From Codonopsis lanceolata (lineage: Eukaryota; Streptophyta; Magnoliopsida; Asterales; Campanulaceae), in NCBI GenBank assembly GCA_013146195.2, contig CM028378.1, positions 77,157,254-77,221,253 on the forward strand: DNA of 64,000 nt, in the 5' to 3' direction. Each line of letters begins with the position of its first letter. Within the stretch, counting starts at the first letter, position 1. This document shows, piece after piece, positions 23,001 through 34,487 of the stretch. Below the pieces are notes generated by a model, which was given only the letters and a program-made list of their open reading frames with translations, was not told the DNA's origin and ran no database searches. A program made the translations under genes and the position numbers.

Positions 23001-24105
23001 CATATGACTTTAATTATAACCCACGTACATACGACTTTAAAAGAAGCTACATAATATTTCAAAACATATCTCCAAAAACTGTAAGAAATATGACAAATAT
23101 TGAATAAACATGTAAATATGTATCAAATAAATTGTTTATATAAAGATATTTTGGGATTTTCAATTGTTTTCAGTTACTAATGAGAATTTACTTCTGTTAA
23201 CATTTTTCATCCAAAATTAAGATGGAAGAGGATGAAGTGACTAAAGTGTAATGATGAAATTATTGAAAAAAATAGCAAAGATGACGTTAATGAATAAAAA
23301 CTCAAAGTAGGATGATAAATTTAATATTTAAGCCAGTTAAGGAATGACTATTATCATTTTAAGTTTAAACATTCAACTCGAGTCATATATTTATACTTAG
23401 TTTTATTTGTACAATAGCATAATCAATCTCCTCATCTACGTGTTGCTCTCGTACAGTCACAAATAAAGCTTGATTTTAAAAAATTAATAATAATGTAACT
23501 ACTAATGAGAGTCTTTTACTATATACTCCGTAGTAAGAAAGTAGCAATCTAGTTTACTTTTTTGACGATCTAATTATGGTAGATTACTAAATTTGATGCT
23601 TTGTACTAAAAAAATCTTGAAAATAAATTAAATTGATCGATATAGTGAAGAAAAAATGTTGGAATTGTGACATGTTAGTCTTATCTCCCACTTTAAACAA
23701 TTTTTTTTTTATCTATCTCGTGTTATACTTTTGAATAATTTTGGTATTTTACTAAACCAAATAGACATAAGTCAATGGTTAAGATAATGTCACACGAACA
23801 TTCACAAACAAATAAATGTCGAGTTGAAATTAATTAACTTTAATACTTGTGAGCTAAAAATTAAGCTAAAAATAACAATAAAAAATGTTTCAACTTTAAA
23901 TCTCAGTCAAAAACATTAAATGTATGAAAGATATTTGAAAAGTCATTTGAATCTGAAGAGTTATTGTTAACATCATTAATTGATTTTTATTTCAATTTTC
24001 AAAAAAATATGATAAATATTCAACTTATAGATATTTCCAATTTTAGTAACCTATTTTTGATGAGAACTTTCCATAATATGCTCCCCTATTTTGTATATTT
24101 ATAGA
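20004..24105 (-). mobile_element. Non-autonomous Helitron, 4.1 kb
   Basis: On the minus strand it begins TCTATAAATATAC (24105) and ends with a hairpin (CGTGC-AAC-GCACG) then GCTTCACTAG (20004), flanked by A on the 5' side and T on the 3' side: the TC...CTRR, A/T-insertion signature. The empty site exists next door: copy A of the duplication reads CCTTATGAGAG where copy B has CCTTA-element-TGAGAG. No helicase or Rep ORF is present. It contains an internal tandem duplication of roughly 640 bp (about 20150-20640 against 20790-21200, sharing ACAACATTTG and TAGGATTAGTAAC words). Confidence 0.85.
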
Positions 24106-24162
24106 TGAGAGTACGGCCCTTTTCCCCAACTACTATCCATCAGTTCTACTACTGCTACAAAA
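24106..24162 (+). promoter_or_regulatory. Residual 5' flank of the IPT gene
   Basis: Only 57 bp separate the Helitron border from the first ATG. The first 28 bp (TGAGAGTACGGCCC...CAACTAC) belong to the duplicated unit. No TATA box is inside these 57 bp; TATTTATAGA lies at the Helitron edge (24096-24105), so present transcription may start within the Helitron. Confidence 0.4.
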
Positions 24163-25107
24163 TTGTCGAATAGGTGGGCTCATAGAATGGACACCTCCCC
24201 CATAATCACCACTACCATCACCACCAACACCCAGCGCCGCCACCACAACCAACACAAGATTGTCATCATCATGGGCCCCACCGGGTCTGGCAAATCTCGT
24301 CTCTCCATCGACCTTGCCACCCGCTTCTTTTCCCCTTCCGAAATTATCAACTCGGACAAGATTCAGCTCTACAGCGGCCTCCCAATCACCACCAACAAAA
24401 TCCCAATGCCCGACCGTCAAGGTGTTCCTCACCACCTCCTCGGCGAGTTCCATCCCTCTGACCCCCACCATGTCACCCCCTCTGATTTCAGGAGGATCGC
24501 GGCCTTCAGAATTTCCGACATTATATCTCGCCGAAAGCTACCTTTGATCGTCGGCGGTTCCAGCTCATTGATTCACGCCCTCCTCACAAAACAGTTCGAC
24601 CCGGACTCTGATGTCTTTGATGGGCTGGACCCGATAACCACTGAGCTCCGTTACAACTGTTGTTTCTTGTGGTTGGACGTATCCTTACCTGTACTGAATC
24701 AGTATTTATCAACAAGAGTCGACGAGATGCTGGACCTCGGAATGTTCGAGGAGTTATCAGAGTTCTTCGACTCTGGCGAGTTCGATTCAGTGAACGGGGC
24801 TGGGTTGGGGAAGGCAATCGGAGTGCCCGAATTCGAAAGATATTTCAAGAAGGAGGTGATGCACCAAGAGGCTGTAAGGATGATCAAGGACAACACGTGT
24901 CAACTAGCAAAGAGGCAAGTAGGGAAACTCCTCAGGCTGAATGACGCCGGGTGGGACCTACGTAAAATAGATGCCACGGAGGCATTCAGGGCAGCGATGA
25001 TGACCATGCCGTCGTCGGATTCCAGAGGTGACAGGGTATCGGAAATTTGGGAGAAGCAAGTGGTAGAACCAAGCGTGAAGGTTGTGAAGCGGTTCTTGGA
25101 GGAATAG
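24163..25107 (+). CDS. IPT: Adenylate isopentenyltransferase (cytokinin synthase)
   Basis: Encodes 314 aa in one exon, as usual for plant ATP/ADP-dependent IPT genes (about 320-350 aa). The enzyme transfers the dimethylallyl group of DMAPP to N6 of ATP/ADP, the first step of isopentenyladenine-type cytokinin synthesis, commonly in plastids. Visible motifs: P-loop GPTGSGKS (about residues 38-45), SRLSIDLATRF, EIINSDKIQ, GVPHHLLGEF, LIVGGSSSLIHALL, RYNCCFLWLDVSLPVL, KAIGVPEFERYF and a C-terminal KDNTCQLAKRQVGKL region. The N-terminus is short and S/T/H-rich; ATG codons at 24163 (M1) and 24187 (M9) are both possible starts. No frame damage is seen. The fit is best to the IPT3/5/7 group, with the exact paralogue unassigned. 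The Helitron 57 bp upstream may have altered its control. Confidence 0.9.
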   Translation: MSNRWAHRMDTSPIITTTITTNTQRRHHNQHKIVIIMGPTGSGKSRLSIDLATRFFSPSEIINSDKIQLYSGLPITTNKIPMPDRQGVPHHLLGEFHPSDPHHVTPSDFRRIAAFRISDIISRRKLPLIVGGSSSLIHALLTKQFDPDSDVFDGLDPITTELRYNCCFLWLDVSLPVLNQYLSTRVDEMLDLGMFEELSEFFDSGEFDSVNGAGLGKAIGVPEFERYFKKEVMHQEAVRMIKDNTCQLAKRQVGKLLRLNDAGWDLRKIDATEAFRAAMMTMPSSDSRGDRVSEIWEKQVVEPSVKVVKRFLEE

Positions 25108-26949
25108 GTTTTCCAGCTATTTCCAGCTCGTAATAATTTTAATTTTTTTTGTCTGATTTTTTTTTTTTTGGGGATGGGAGGGTTAATTTTATTTTGGTGT
25201 AAAAGTTTTACCGCAAAAAAGTTTTGAGATTAGAAGAGGTTAGAGGTTATCACCGGGGTGGGGCTGAGCCAAGGTGCAGCTGGCTAGGTGAAGTGGCTCG
25301 GCAGGGGTGCGACCAATTTTGGAGCATTTGGAGCTAGTAAGGGGGGAGGGTGCCTTTGAAAATTTGGTGGATTTTTTTTTAATTTTTGGCTTTTGGGGTG
25401 ACTTTGATGGTAACTTTATAAATACACAAAGGCCAGGAGAAAAATATTCTGAAGCCCAATATTATTGTTCCATTCTCTCTCTCCCACACACACACACACA
25501 CACACACACGAAATACACAATTGATGGATGGGGTGGAGTTTCTGAAAAATAGTTTATGGGGCGTCTAATTCATGTAAGGATCACATTTGGAGAGAGGAAA
25601 CCAATCATAAGGGTCAGCCATTCTACAGCTGTTTTTGAGGTAAAGCCCCCACTGCATCAGCAGATTTAGCAAAAACAAATAAAGATTATACGGAAACCTA
25701 CCTCAATAGAAATTCCATGAACAACGATCTTGTCCTCTACAATGTGAGAATTCCCATTACATGTAATGCCACACTATGTCAAAATGGAACGAGAAGCCAA
25801 CAAAAAATAAAGCATCAGTTTCTACCGAGAACTTGACATAATGAGTTAAAAATCAGAAGAGAAACTAAAAAACACTTCAAAAAGTTCTCATGACAGAAGC
25901 AAATTGAATGCTGTCAATTTTTGCAAATTGGTCATATTGTTGTTGCTAACATAGACCCCTTTGAAGATTAAATTGAATATGCCCTTTAAATAGAAAGGAA
26001 GTGGATGCAGATATTGGATACCGGTGCGATAAAAAAGTGTTCATAGAAGGACTGTCAAGGGAATCGGTTGGAGGGGGGGCTTGATGTTTCAAAAAACCAC
26101 ACCTTTTCCATCGTAATGGATCAATAATGTGTAAAAGCATTGTCAAAACAAAATACTTAACAACATCACCCTTCAGCTTTTTTATACGTAAAATAAATTG
26201 AATTTTCAGAAACAATTAAAAACATAGCTTAGATTTCAACGATTTAAAATTTCTTGTAGTTTTTATTTTGGCTATATGCCTATCTAATACCCTCATCAAA
26301 TTCCTCTATCGAAAACACCAGTTTTGGGATAAAACCCAAAATCCAAAACACTGGTTTTAGATAAAATCATAGCTATTTTGTCAACATTTTGAAATCAATT
26401 AATGCAATTTTCTGTTCAACTTTTTTGAAATCAACAATATTCAAATTTCTAAAAGTTCTATGATTAATAAATTGGTATATGTAACCATTAAAATATTAAC
26501 AAACCATAATTCCAAATCTAATTTTAGATCAAAACGTTAATAAAGAACATACCAATTTCGCCCAACTTGAATCCAGCCATCATTCACCCTAAAAACACAA
26601 ATTAATCAGAAACATTTAATGCAGCATAGAAGATTGTATAAGTATTTAAAATCAAAATTAAAATTGCTTTAAAAGAATCACAACATGTAAAATCTATGCA
26701 ATATTATTGGTCTAAATATAGCTACAGAAAGATCTATGTTATAAAGAAATAAACAAACAATTCAAGAAGAACTTACAAGCAAGATTTTTGGTCGCATGAG
26801 AACAAATGATCTGCAGTGAGAGTGAGAGTCTGACGGTGTGGGTTGAGGGATAGGAATGCAATACTTTTACTTCTTGAGAAGGGTCGATGTCTTCTAGGTT
26901 TGTTTTAATAAAATTACACTTATGCCCAATTCTAGGTTTTTATTTGTTA
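25108..26949. other. Intergenic DNA downstream of IPT, possible small split gene on minus strand
   Basis: Mostly T-rich or AT-rich. On the minus strand three exon-like pieces have matching splice signals: 26797-26777 (ATG, ends before GTAAGT), 26588-26553 (after TTTTTAG, ends before GTATGT) and 25773-25702 (after ACATAG, ends before GTAGGT). The last two join in frame to a stretch including NDGWIQVGRN and GNSHIVEDKIVVHGISIE, but the first joins out of phase. I do not recognise a family. Confidence 0.2.
25485..25509. repeat. CA dinucleotide microsatellite
   Basis: An uninterrupted CA run of about 12 units, followed by CGAAATACAC. Confidence 0.95.
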
Positions 26950-27555
26950 TCTATAATAAAATACATCTCAGTGTTGCACGCTTACAATTGACTTGAGATA
27001 AAAAGGGTATTTTCTTCAACTCTCACATGTGCGAAGTCCATTTATTGAGTGTGTATGATTTACTGTTTTACAATTAGGATTTACTGTTTCACAACTAGGT
27101 TTTACTAATTAAACAAATATTTAATTTATAGATTTTTAATTAATTTTTGTGAAAATTAGTTACTATTTTACTGAGATATTACAGTTTTACAGTTTTACAG
27201 TTTTATGGTTGTGAAAATTTGTATTTGTATTTTTTCTTTTTAATCTTTTTCGTATACAGATTTAAAAAATTAAAAAAATATCGTAAGTTTTGTAATTTGA
27301 ATTTTTTTTTCTCTTTTTAACCGTTATTGTAATTAACTTAATCAATTTAATTTTTGTCCTGCCCGTTTTTTCCGACCCGCAATTTCGTATACAAATTATT
27401 AATTAATCCCTCCGTTCCGGGTAAAGAGGTTCTATTTGAAAGTAAATTTTTTAAAGAAACTAATATTTTTAGTAGTTCATTTCTACAGTATCTGCTTCAT
27501 TTATTGATAAATTCTCAAATTGGCGTCGTGCCATCGGCATGGGCAAAAGTACTAG
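26950..27555 (+). mobile_element. Short Helitron-like element
   Basis: Starts A|TCTATAATAAAATAC and ends with a small hairpin (GTGCC-ATC-GGCAT) 8-9 bases before ACTAG|T, giving TC...CTAG inserted between A and T. 606 bp with no coding capacity. A CTCCGTTCC word at 27408 hints at an embedded Stowaway-like end. No empty site was found. Confidence 0.4.
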
Positions 27556-27641
27556 TTCTTTAATAGTTGGAATGCCCGAATGACCCTAATTACACCTACG
27601 CCACCTCAGCACGCTACACCCAAACTATTGATCATAGGTAG

Positions 27642-30255
27642 TGTAATACCCCAAATTTTCGATATTAAAATAAATTTTATTTTATTAATTTATACCAAAT
27701 ATAAATAATTATTGTGGGCTTAACTATTCAATTTGGAGTTTATTAGAATTAGTTTAGGCCTAGTACATTGAGTTTAATTTTAGTGGGCTTGGTGTACATT
27801 ACCTATAATATTTTGAGGTTGGGCTTGGCCCATCAAACTTAAGTTTCTTTAACAAATAATAACAATTAATATTTTAACATAATAATAATCATAGCAAAAT
27901 GAAAAAAAAATAAAAAAAAAAAAAAAAAGAAAAAGAAAGAGAAGAGACGTAGACTCTACGGAGAGTTGAAGCGGAGAGTCCTGGGCATTGGGGCTACCAA
28001 TCGACAATCCAAAAACAACCCTTTCCTCTTAACTCAAAACTTAACTAAATCCTAAAATCAATTCCAAAGCTAGCATAGAGAGGAGAGAGCCAAAAATTTG
28101 GAGCAAAGAAGTTCTTCCGAGAGAGGACGGGTGAGAGAGACAGTCGACAGTAAAAGAAATCTATCCAGTCGGTTGTGACGCAAAGCCTAATCAAGGTAAA
28201 GATCCTTTCGTATCCAAACGATTTGTTTCGATTTTTGTCGTGTTGTTATATATTGGACTTTCTTTTCTTTTTGGAATTGGATTGAATGAAGAGAAGTGTT
28301 GAATAAGCAATATAGTATCAAAAGAAAAAAAAATTTGAAAAGCAACGACGAGAGTGACGAACTGAACACATGGAGTTATTGGAGAAGAATCAATCAAGTA
28401 GTGTGATGTATAATATACTTTATAATTTTTGTACTCCAACTTCAAGCAAATGGGTAATGTTATTACACATACAGAAAGTATTTTTTTTGTGGCAGTGACC
28501 CAAACAAGGATTTGGTTTTAATTTGTTGACCTTGGGATGGCAGTCAATGGAATGCATGAGTTTTACAAAGTTGGACTTTTTTTGGTTGGTATAATAGATT
28601 GATGTTAGTATAGTTATGTATACTAATGGCGGGAAGCTATCACCAAAACAAGGAACTGTTTTGGTGAAGATTATGGTAGTAAGTTTCAACCACACCCCCT
28701 AAAATTTTGGACTGTGGCTTACTGATTTCTGTAATTGCAGGATGGTCCCTAGCTAGAATTTTAAAACCCTTAGTAAATATCTTTGGTGAAAATTTTCTTT
28801 TATTTTTGTTTAAACAAGCTTGGATAAAATAAGGCCCAAACTTAAAAATCCTAATTTGAGTTTTATGCTTTATTAGATTTGGGGCAAACAACTTAAGGTG
28901 ATCGTTCGTGTTTTTTTTGGAATTGTTTTCCCTGTACTTTGGGGTAGCTAGCAGTGTACTGTTTGGTAAAACTTTAGGAAATATAAATTACAAGAGTTGT
29001 TAAACAATCCATAATAGTTTCATTAACTATATATTTAGAAGTGATTAGTTATAATTTAAATTTGTTAATATTATTTAAAAGTCCCTAAAGTCAAAATTAT
29101 ATTTTGTATTTTATTTAGATTCGGTTAAGCGTGGGTAGCGGTTCTTTGTGCTCAGGATATTTTTTAGCAGCATCACTAAGGTAAGAGATTATACCTCTTA
29201 TAGTCTCTATTTTTGTTTATCCTCCGTTAGACTTCCAATTATTTTATTGACATCGATATTTTTTAAACATACGCCGACTTGGGTCGGTAGTTGATTTGAA
29301 TTCCGTCGGTTGTACTTTTTCGAAAATCATGAATTGATTCACGTTTGAATTCACTTAATTATTGAATTTCATGTTAGTTATTCTTCCTACATGAAATATA
29401 TGATTGTTGCGATGTAAAATTTTGTGATGCATAATTTTTGTGATGCATGACCCTTGTAGTGAAATTTGATTATCGTTTCTTTGAAATTCTACCATGATCA
29501 TTTAAATGATTTTTATGACTATCGAATGCCACATAAAATGTGAGCATAATTATTGAATGATCGAACTTATCGAATACCACCTAGCTAGTGGTATGTGGTT
29601 ATCCGGATATACCAAACATGATCGAATTATCGATACTCTTCGGAGTAATTATTGAACTGCTTATCGATACTCTTCGGAGTAAATATTTAAAAATTGTTTT
29701 GTGATCATGTGATTCTGTGTGAGTAATTTACTGTCTCCAATCGGTATGGGACGGTTGGTGACAGTTGATCAATCGAGTCGTTTTGTTGTTAAATTTTCAT
29801 TTGACCTCCTTTTTATTTTGAATTGAAAATTTGATAAATTGCTTCCGCTTATCGATACTTGAATTGTAAACTTTAAATATTGAAATTTATTCTTCTTTGA
29901 TTTATTCTGGTCAACTCCTCCTTAGTAACCAGAGGGGTTGTATATGATCTTCCTGGGCATTGTTCGCTTACCCTTTTTCTTTCAAATTGTCCTTCTTCAG
30001 GTAATGAGTAGGAATTATGAGAAGACTTAACTCAGACAAACCATGATGACGGTTCCGAGAGATTTTGGATCTAGACATTATTTAAAATAAAGCATCTAGT
30101 TTGTAGCAAATTCATTGGGTTATTTGACTTTATTTGAAGATGATTTAATGTTTATTTATTTTGAGTTGGGAATATTTATGACTTTAAGATGTTATTGTAA
30201 GTGACGTGGTCAAATTGTGGGACCGCGGTGTCGGTACCGAGTTTGGGGCGTTACA
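27642..30255. mobile_element. Solo LTR (2.6 kb) with perfect 5-bp TSD
   Basis: Begins TGTAATACCCCAAA and ends TTTGGGGCGTTACA (inverted ends, 12 of 14 matching), flanked on both sides by GGTAG (27637-27641 and 30256-30260). The length, TG...CA ends and 5-bp duplication fit a solo LTR of a long-LTR Ty3 family; TGTAAC/TGTCAC-CCCC ends are known in such plant families. No internal retroviral ORF is present. GA-rich and A-rich tracts near 27900-27990 and 28120 could be leader-like sequence. Confidence 0.75.
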
Positions 30256-30257
30256 GG

Positions 30258-30520
30258 TAGGACTGGCGATTGTGTGGGTTGGGTCGGATATGTGTTGGGT
30301 CGAAACGGGTAACGAGTCGTGAACCGTTATAATCCAAAATTAAATGGGTAAAAATGGGTAACAGGTTTGAACCGCATTAACCTGACCCAAATCGACCGGG
30401 TAATTTTTTTGGGTCAAATGGGTAACCCATTTCAACCCAAAAAAATTAAATGGGTCGGTTGGGTCAAGTAATTTCAAGTCGTGTTGGGTGGGTTAACGGG
30501 TTTTGGGTTGTAATTACAAG
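30258..30520. mobile_element. hAT-like MITE, second copy (opposite orientation)
   Basis: Starts TAGGACTGGCGATTGTGTGG and is packed with GGGTCAAATGGGT, GGGTTGGGTC and AACGGGT words. Its right end (TTTTGGGTTGTAATTAC) matches the reverse complement of the left end of the element at 1572. The solo LTR inserted at its left border, sharing the GGTAG duplication. No 8-bp TSD could be recognised. Confidence 0.5.
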
Positions 30521-30714
30521 GGCTACTTCTATGGGTGGCAAAATTTTAGAAAAAATTGCGGGCGGCTCTGCTTTTTCAAAATTTTATTCGCTAAAGTACC
30601 ATATTTGTATTTTCAACCGAAAAAAGTCACTTTTTAACGGGAAAATACTACGTAATTCTTAAGGAGCACGAGATGCGTGTAACAGATGACTATCCTCTGA
30701 ACAATGGTTCAAAG

Positions 30715-31280
30715 TTGTATATACCACGGTACAAAACTTTTACTTCAAATTTAATTTGTACCGCTATATATTAAAATTAATATTGCACCACGAAATAAAT
30801 TCTTGTTTACTTACGTTTCTCTATTCAAATACTGAGTGAATTACTATTTTTGCATTACAGTGTATACTTTTTGTATATCGCGGTGCAAAACCTATATATA
30901 AAAACTATGAGCTGCGATGTATAAAAAGTTGTAGCACAATACAAATATCTATTTACTTCAATTTTCTATTAAAAAATAAATAATGTAAAAAATTAATAAA
31001 TATTAATTGATATGAACACTGGTTAACAACATATGTGCACCGCAGTGCAAGAATATGTAAAATTAATTGATGAAGAAAACTTTGTACCGTGATAAATAAA
31101 TTTGCACTTTATAAACTTTGCACCGCGACATATAAACTTGTTCTAAAAAATATCTAAAAATAAATCTTTGAATCGCGGTGCAAAATATATATATATAATT
31201 AATTTATGAAAGAAACTTTGCACCGCGATTCAAATTAGCACTTTATAAACTTTGCACCGCGATATATAAGCTTGACGTAG
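30715..31280. repeat. Cluster of GCACCGCG / CGCGGTGC motifs
   Basis: An AT-rich stretch in which TTTGCACCGCGATATATAA-like words and their reverse complements (ATCGCGGTGCAAAA) recur about nine times at irregular spacing. No ORF. It may be degenerate subterminal repeats of a DNA transposon. Confidence 0.5.
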
Positions 31281-31572
31281 CACGCTTATTGCTCAATAAG
31301 GATATCGTAGTCTTTTTGCGTCCAAAGGTGATTTTTTTTCCGGTTTAAAAAATATATACTTTAACGATTAGAAACTTGGGAAAGTGGACCGGCCGAATTT
31401 CGCCCAAAATTTTATCCAATCTATTGGATTTGCTTGTTTTGTTTTGTATTTCTTTTATAGTCGGGAGACCCGAATGGCCCTAATTACACCTACAACACCA
31501 CCGCACGCTACACCAACTCTATTTCTCCAAGGATATGCCGTATGATATCCTTGAAGGTTTGAGAAGCTATCA

Positions 31573-31950
31573 CACTACAAGAAAACAGGGCAACTGCAAT
31601 AGAATATAACAACGAAATTAAAATCGGTTGCAGCTCAAATAAGGGCTCAGCGAAATTTGCAATTGATATAGGGCATAATTAGGTTGCAACTGATATTACA
31701 ACTGAAAATTATTTGAGTCACATTTTTGTTGGGGGGAATAATTGGAGGGAAGGATCGTGCCTAAATTTGAAACAGAATTTGAGACTGAAAGGAATCGGTT
31801 TGAATTTTTTTGGTTTCATTTTCAGTTGCAGTACATTAATAAATAGATTTTTGATTAGTTTGATTTAAAAATATATCAAAATGGCGTCGTTTTTGTTAAT
31901 TTTTTGCAACTGGTTTTTAATTAGTTGAAAATCAGGACCTAAACTAAAGT
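31573..31950. mobile_element. CACTA transposon terminus with subterminal repeats
   Basis: CACTACAAGAAAAC is the classic CACTA end. Within the next 350 bp TTGCAACTG-type words occur about seven times in both orientations, as expected for subterminal transposase-binding repeats. The opposite end of this family was not found in the window, so this is a partial copy. Confidence 0.5.
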
Positions 31951-32273
31951 AAAATCCCTAATAGCAAAATAACCCTCTGGCCTTTTCCCGTCATCATTCT
32001 CTCTCCTCCAATCTAAACTCTCTTCTCACAATCTGGCCAGTTGAAGCCTTATGGTGGATCTATCCACCATTGGTAGCTCTTTCAGACAAAAAAGGTCGTC
32101 GAACTCATTCTCACACAGATTTGAATCCTCCGTCGCTCCAGCAAAGTTTTGGTCCATTAGTGTTTGCTGAAAGTATACGCAGTATATATCACAAAAATTT
32201 TCTCCCTTGCCTCCCCTCGCACACAATGACGCCGAATTGTCCCATTATCTCCCTCTCGAGCAATTGGTCAAGT

Positions 32274-32274
<1 letters not shown>

Positions 32275-32326
<52 letters not shown>
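32275..32326. repeat. CT dinucleotide microsatellite
   Basis: A long uninterrupted CT run (about 25 units). An ORF through it with an LSLSLS run is an artefact. Confidence 0.95.
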
Positions 32327-32329
<3 letters not shown>

Positions 32330-33088
32330 ATCTTTTTCTCTATTGATTATACTTTTTCCTCTTGATATGAATACCAGTTGAGAAAAGGATTAAATTTCAG
32401 CCCTAAGTTTTCATTATAAGGTATGTGAAATACAAAGGCATTACATGAAATTGTACTCAATTTTGTCTCTAATCATTCAACATTTATGTTAGAGTTCAAT
32501 TCTTTTTTGATCAAATAAGGCTGATTTAAGGCATAAAAAATTTTGCTGTAATTTTGTTGATACCCCTCCTTTTGTTTTTGCCATTTTAAAGTTTTTTCTT
32601 ATTCACGTGTTAAATGTCCCTTGTCCTATATTTTTAGTAATTCTCTATGGTCGATCTTAGAGGTGGTAGTTTTGTGCGTTAAGCCTAACCTTGGATAGGT
32701 ACTAAGGGTCGCAGGACATTATTTCAACCATAGTCATCAACATCTTAGAAAGTGTCATGATTCCGGAACAACAAAAAACAGGGAAGAATCCATAAATGCA
32801 TCTTAGTAAAGAGTTCTTGAAATGACTGGTACGTATAAGTAATAGTTCCATCAACAAGGATCCTTGTCTATTCAGTTTCATGATATGATTACTTATTGTT
32901 ATTAAAACAATATTGCTTCATTCTGTCCTGTAAATTGTGGTTGTTTTTATCATACTGTGAGCGCTTGAATATTACTTTGCTTGTTAGTAGTATTACTGAT
33001 TTCACTGTTTTATTAAATAAAAATTAAATGACCCTCCAATTTTTTTATCATAATGGCTTCTGATTTGTGAAACCTCTTTTTTGATTAG

Positions 33089-33451
33089 CGACTTGTCATA
33101 CAACAATCTCAGTGGACCTGTGCCAAAGGTCTCAGCTTGGACCTATGCCAAAGGTCTCAGCCAGAACATTCAAGTATGACCTTATCTGTAAACTCTATTT
33201 TTCACTGTGTAAAATATTACAACGTTTTTTTATATGTGTAAATTATTACAACGGTTGCAAAATGTGTCTATTTTTATTTTTTTTGGGGGGAGGAAGAATT
33301 AATAGAAATAATTATGACCAAACTAAACATGTGCTTTAATTATTTGGCTCCAGTCTTATGATTTTTTCTTACTTGTGCTAATTATTCATTTTTTTCTTTT
33401 TGTGTTTGTTTCTACAGTATTGTGAGTAACAGCGTACCAATTTTGTACTAA
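33089..33451 (+). pseudogene. LRR receptor-like kinase exon remnant
   Basis: After an acceptor TTGATTAG, 33089 reads DLSYNNLSGPVPKVSA, the last leucine-rich repeat typical of NIK/CIK/SERK-type receptor kinases. A 26-bp tandem duplication repeats CCAAAGGTCTCAGC and shifts the frame, after which SARTF follows and a donor GTATGA at 33174. A second exon after CTACAG (33418) joins in frame as N-IVSNSVP and stops at 33451; family members usually continue NIVGNPLIC. No transmembrane or kinase exons were found nearby. A decayed fragment. Confidence 0.5.
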
Positions 33452-34487
33452 CAGGTTTCCAAAATGGGTAACATTGAATGTCTCACTTGAAGGTTACACA
33501 ACCTTTCTCCCTGATGAATTAATAACGACGTATAAATTTATGATATTATTATTTTATTACTCACTTAATTTTTAAAATACTATTCACTTTTTATTTTTCG
33601 TCTGTTTTTAAATTATTGTCCATCTTTTAAAACTTTCTTTTTTAAGAAAATATTTTTATCATTTTACCTTTACTTTTTCTATATACTTTAATTATGGTCA
33701 CATAATCAAGGTTATTAAATGAAATCCACACATTTTATAAATATTTATAATACAGTCAATTGTTTTTTTCTTAAATAGTATGCCGGATCAAAGTAGACAA
33801 TATTTTGAAAACCTAGGGAATACAAGTTTTAGTGTTGGTGGTGTCATTATATTAAATATACTTAAATATCTACACATTTTGATCAAATATGCTATTTTTT
33901 AAATAATGATATAAACATTCCAAATAATAACAAATTAACCCTCTAATGGATCTAACACAAAAGCTCGTAATAATACCACATGCTCTAATTTTAATATCAT
34001 TTGTCATTAAAAAATGGATTAATATATAAGGGCAAACAACTAGTCACCGCTAATGTGTTTGTAGGCACATTTGGGAACCGCATCTTTCTCTCTCTAAAAG
34101 CTGTTAATGTTAATCTCTAAACAAATGTTCATTTTCAGTTTTTTTACCAATAATTTAAGTAGTTGACATTTGATTTTTTTTTTTTTTTGTAAATTACAAA
34201 AGTTATAATCTTTCACTCTTAAATAATGGTTATGTTTGACTAGAACATAAATTAAAGGAAATTAATGAATATATTAGAAATATTGGCATAAAGAATAGCT
34301 CGTGTGCATGTGCTGTTATTAAAACAAGTTCAAAAATGGCATAATTTTTAATAACCGGAAAATATTAAAAATTATAATTATGAAATAACAGAGAAAAAAT
34401 TTCCCTAGTAAAAATGTGATAGACATTGATAATAAAAAAAGTGTTAAATAAATTTTAAAATGGAAAATGAGATCATTTGGAGAATAC
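33452..34487. other. AT-rich intergenic DNA, MITE-like
   Basis: 33560-33830 has CATCTTTTAAAACTTTC and GGATCAAAGTAGACAATA words typical of degenerate Stowaway-like MITEs, but ends could not be defined. Nothing else is recognised. Confidence 0.3.

Noticed and set aside
24133..24471. 112-aa minus-strand ORF opposite IPT
   Set aside because: Antisense shadow of the GC-rich IPT coding sequence.
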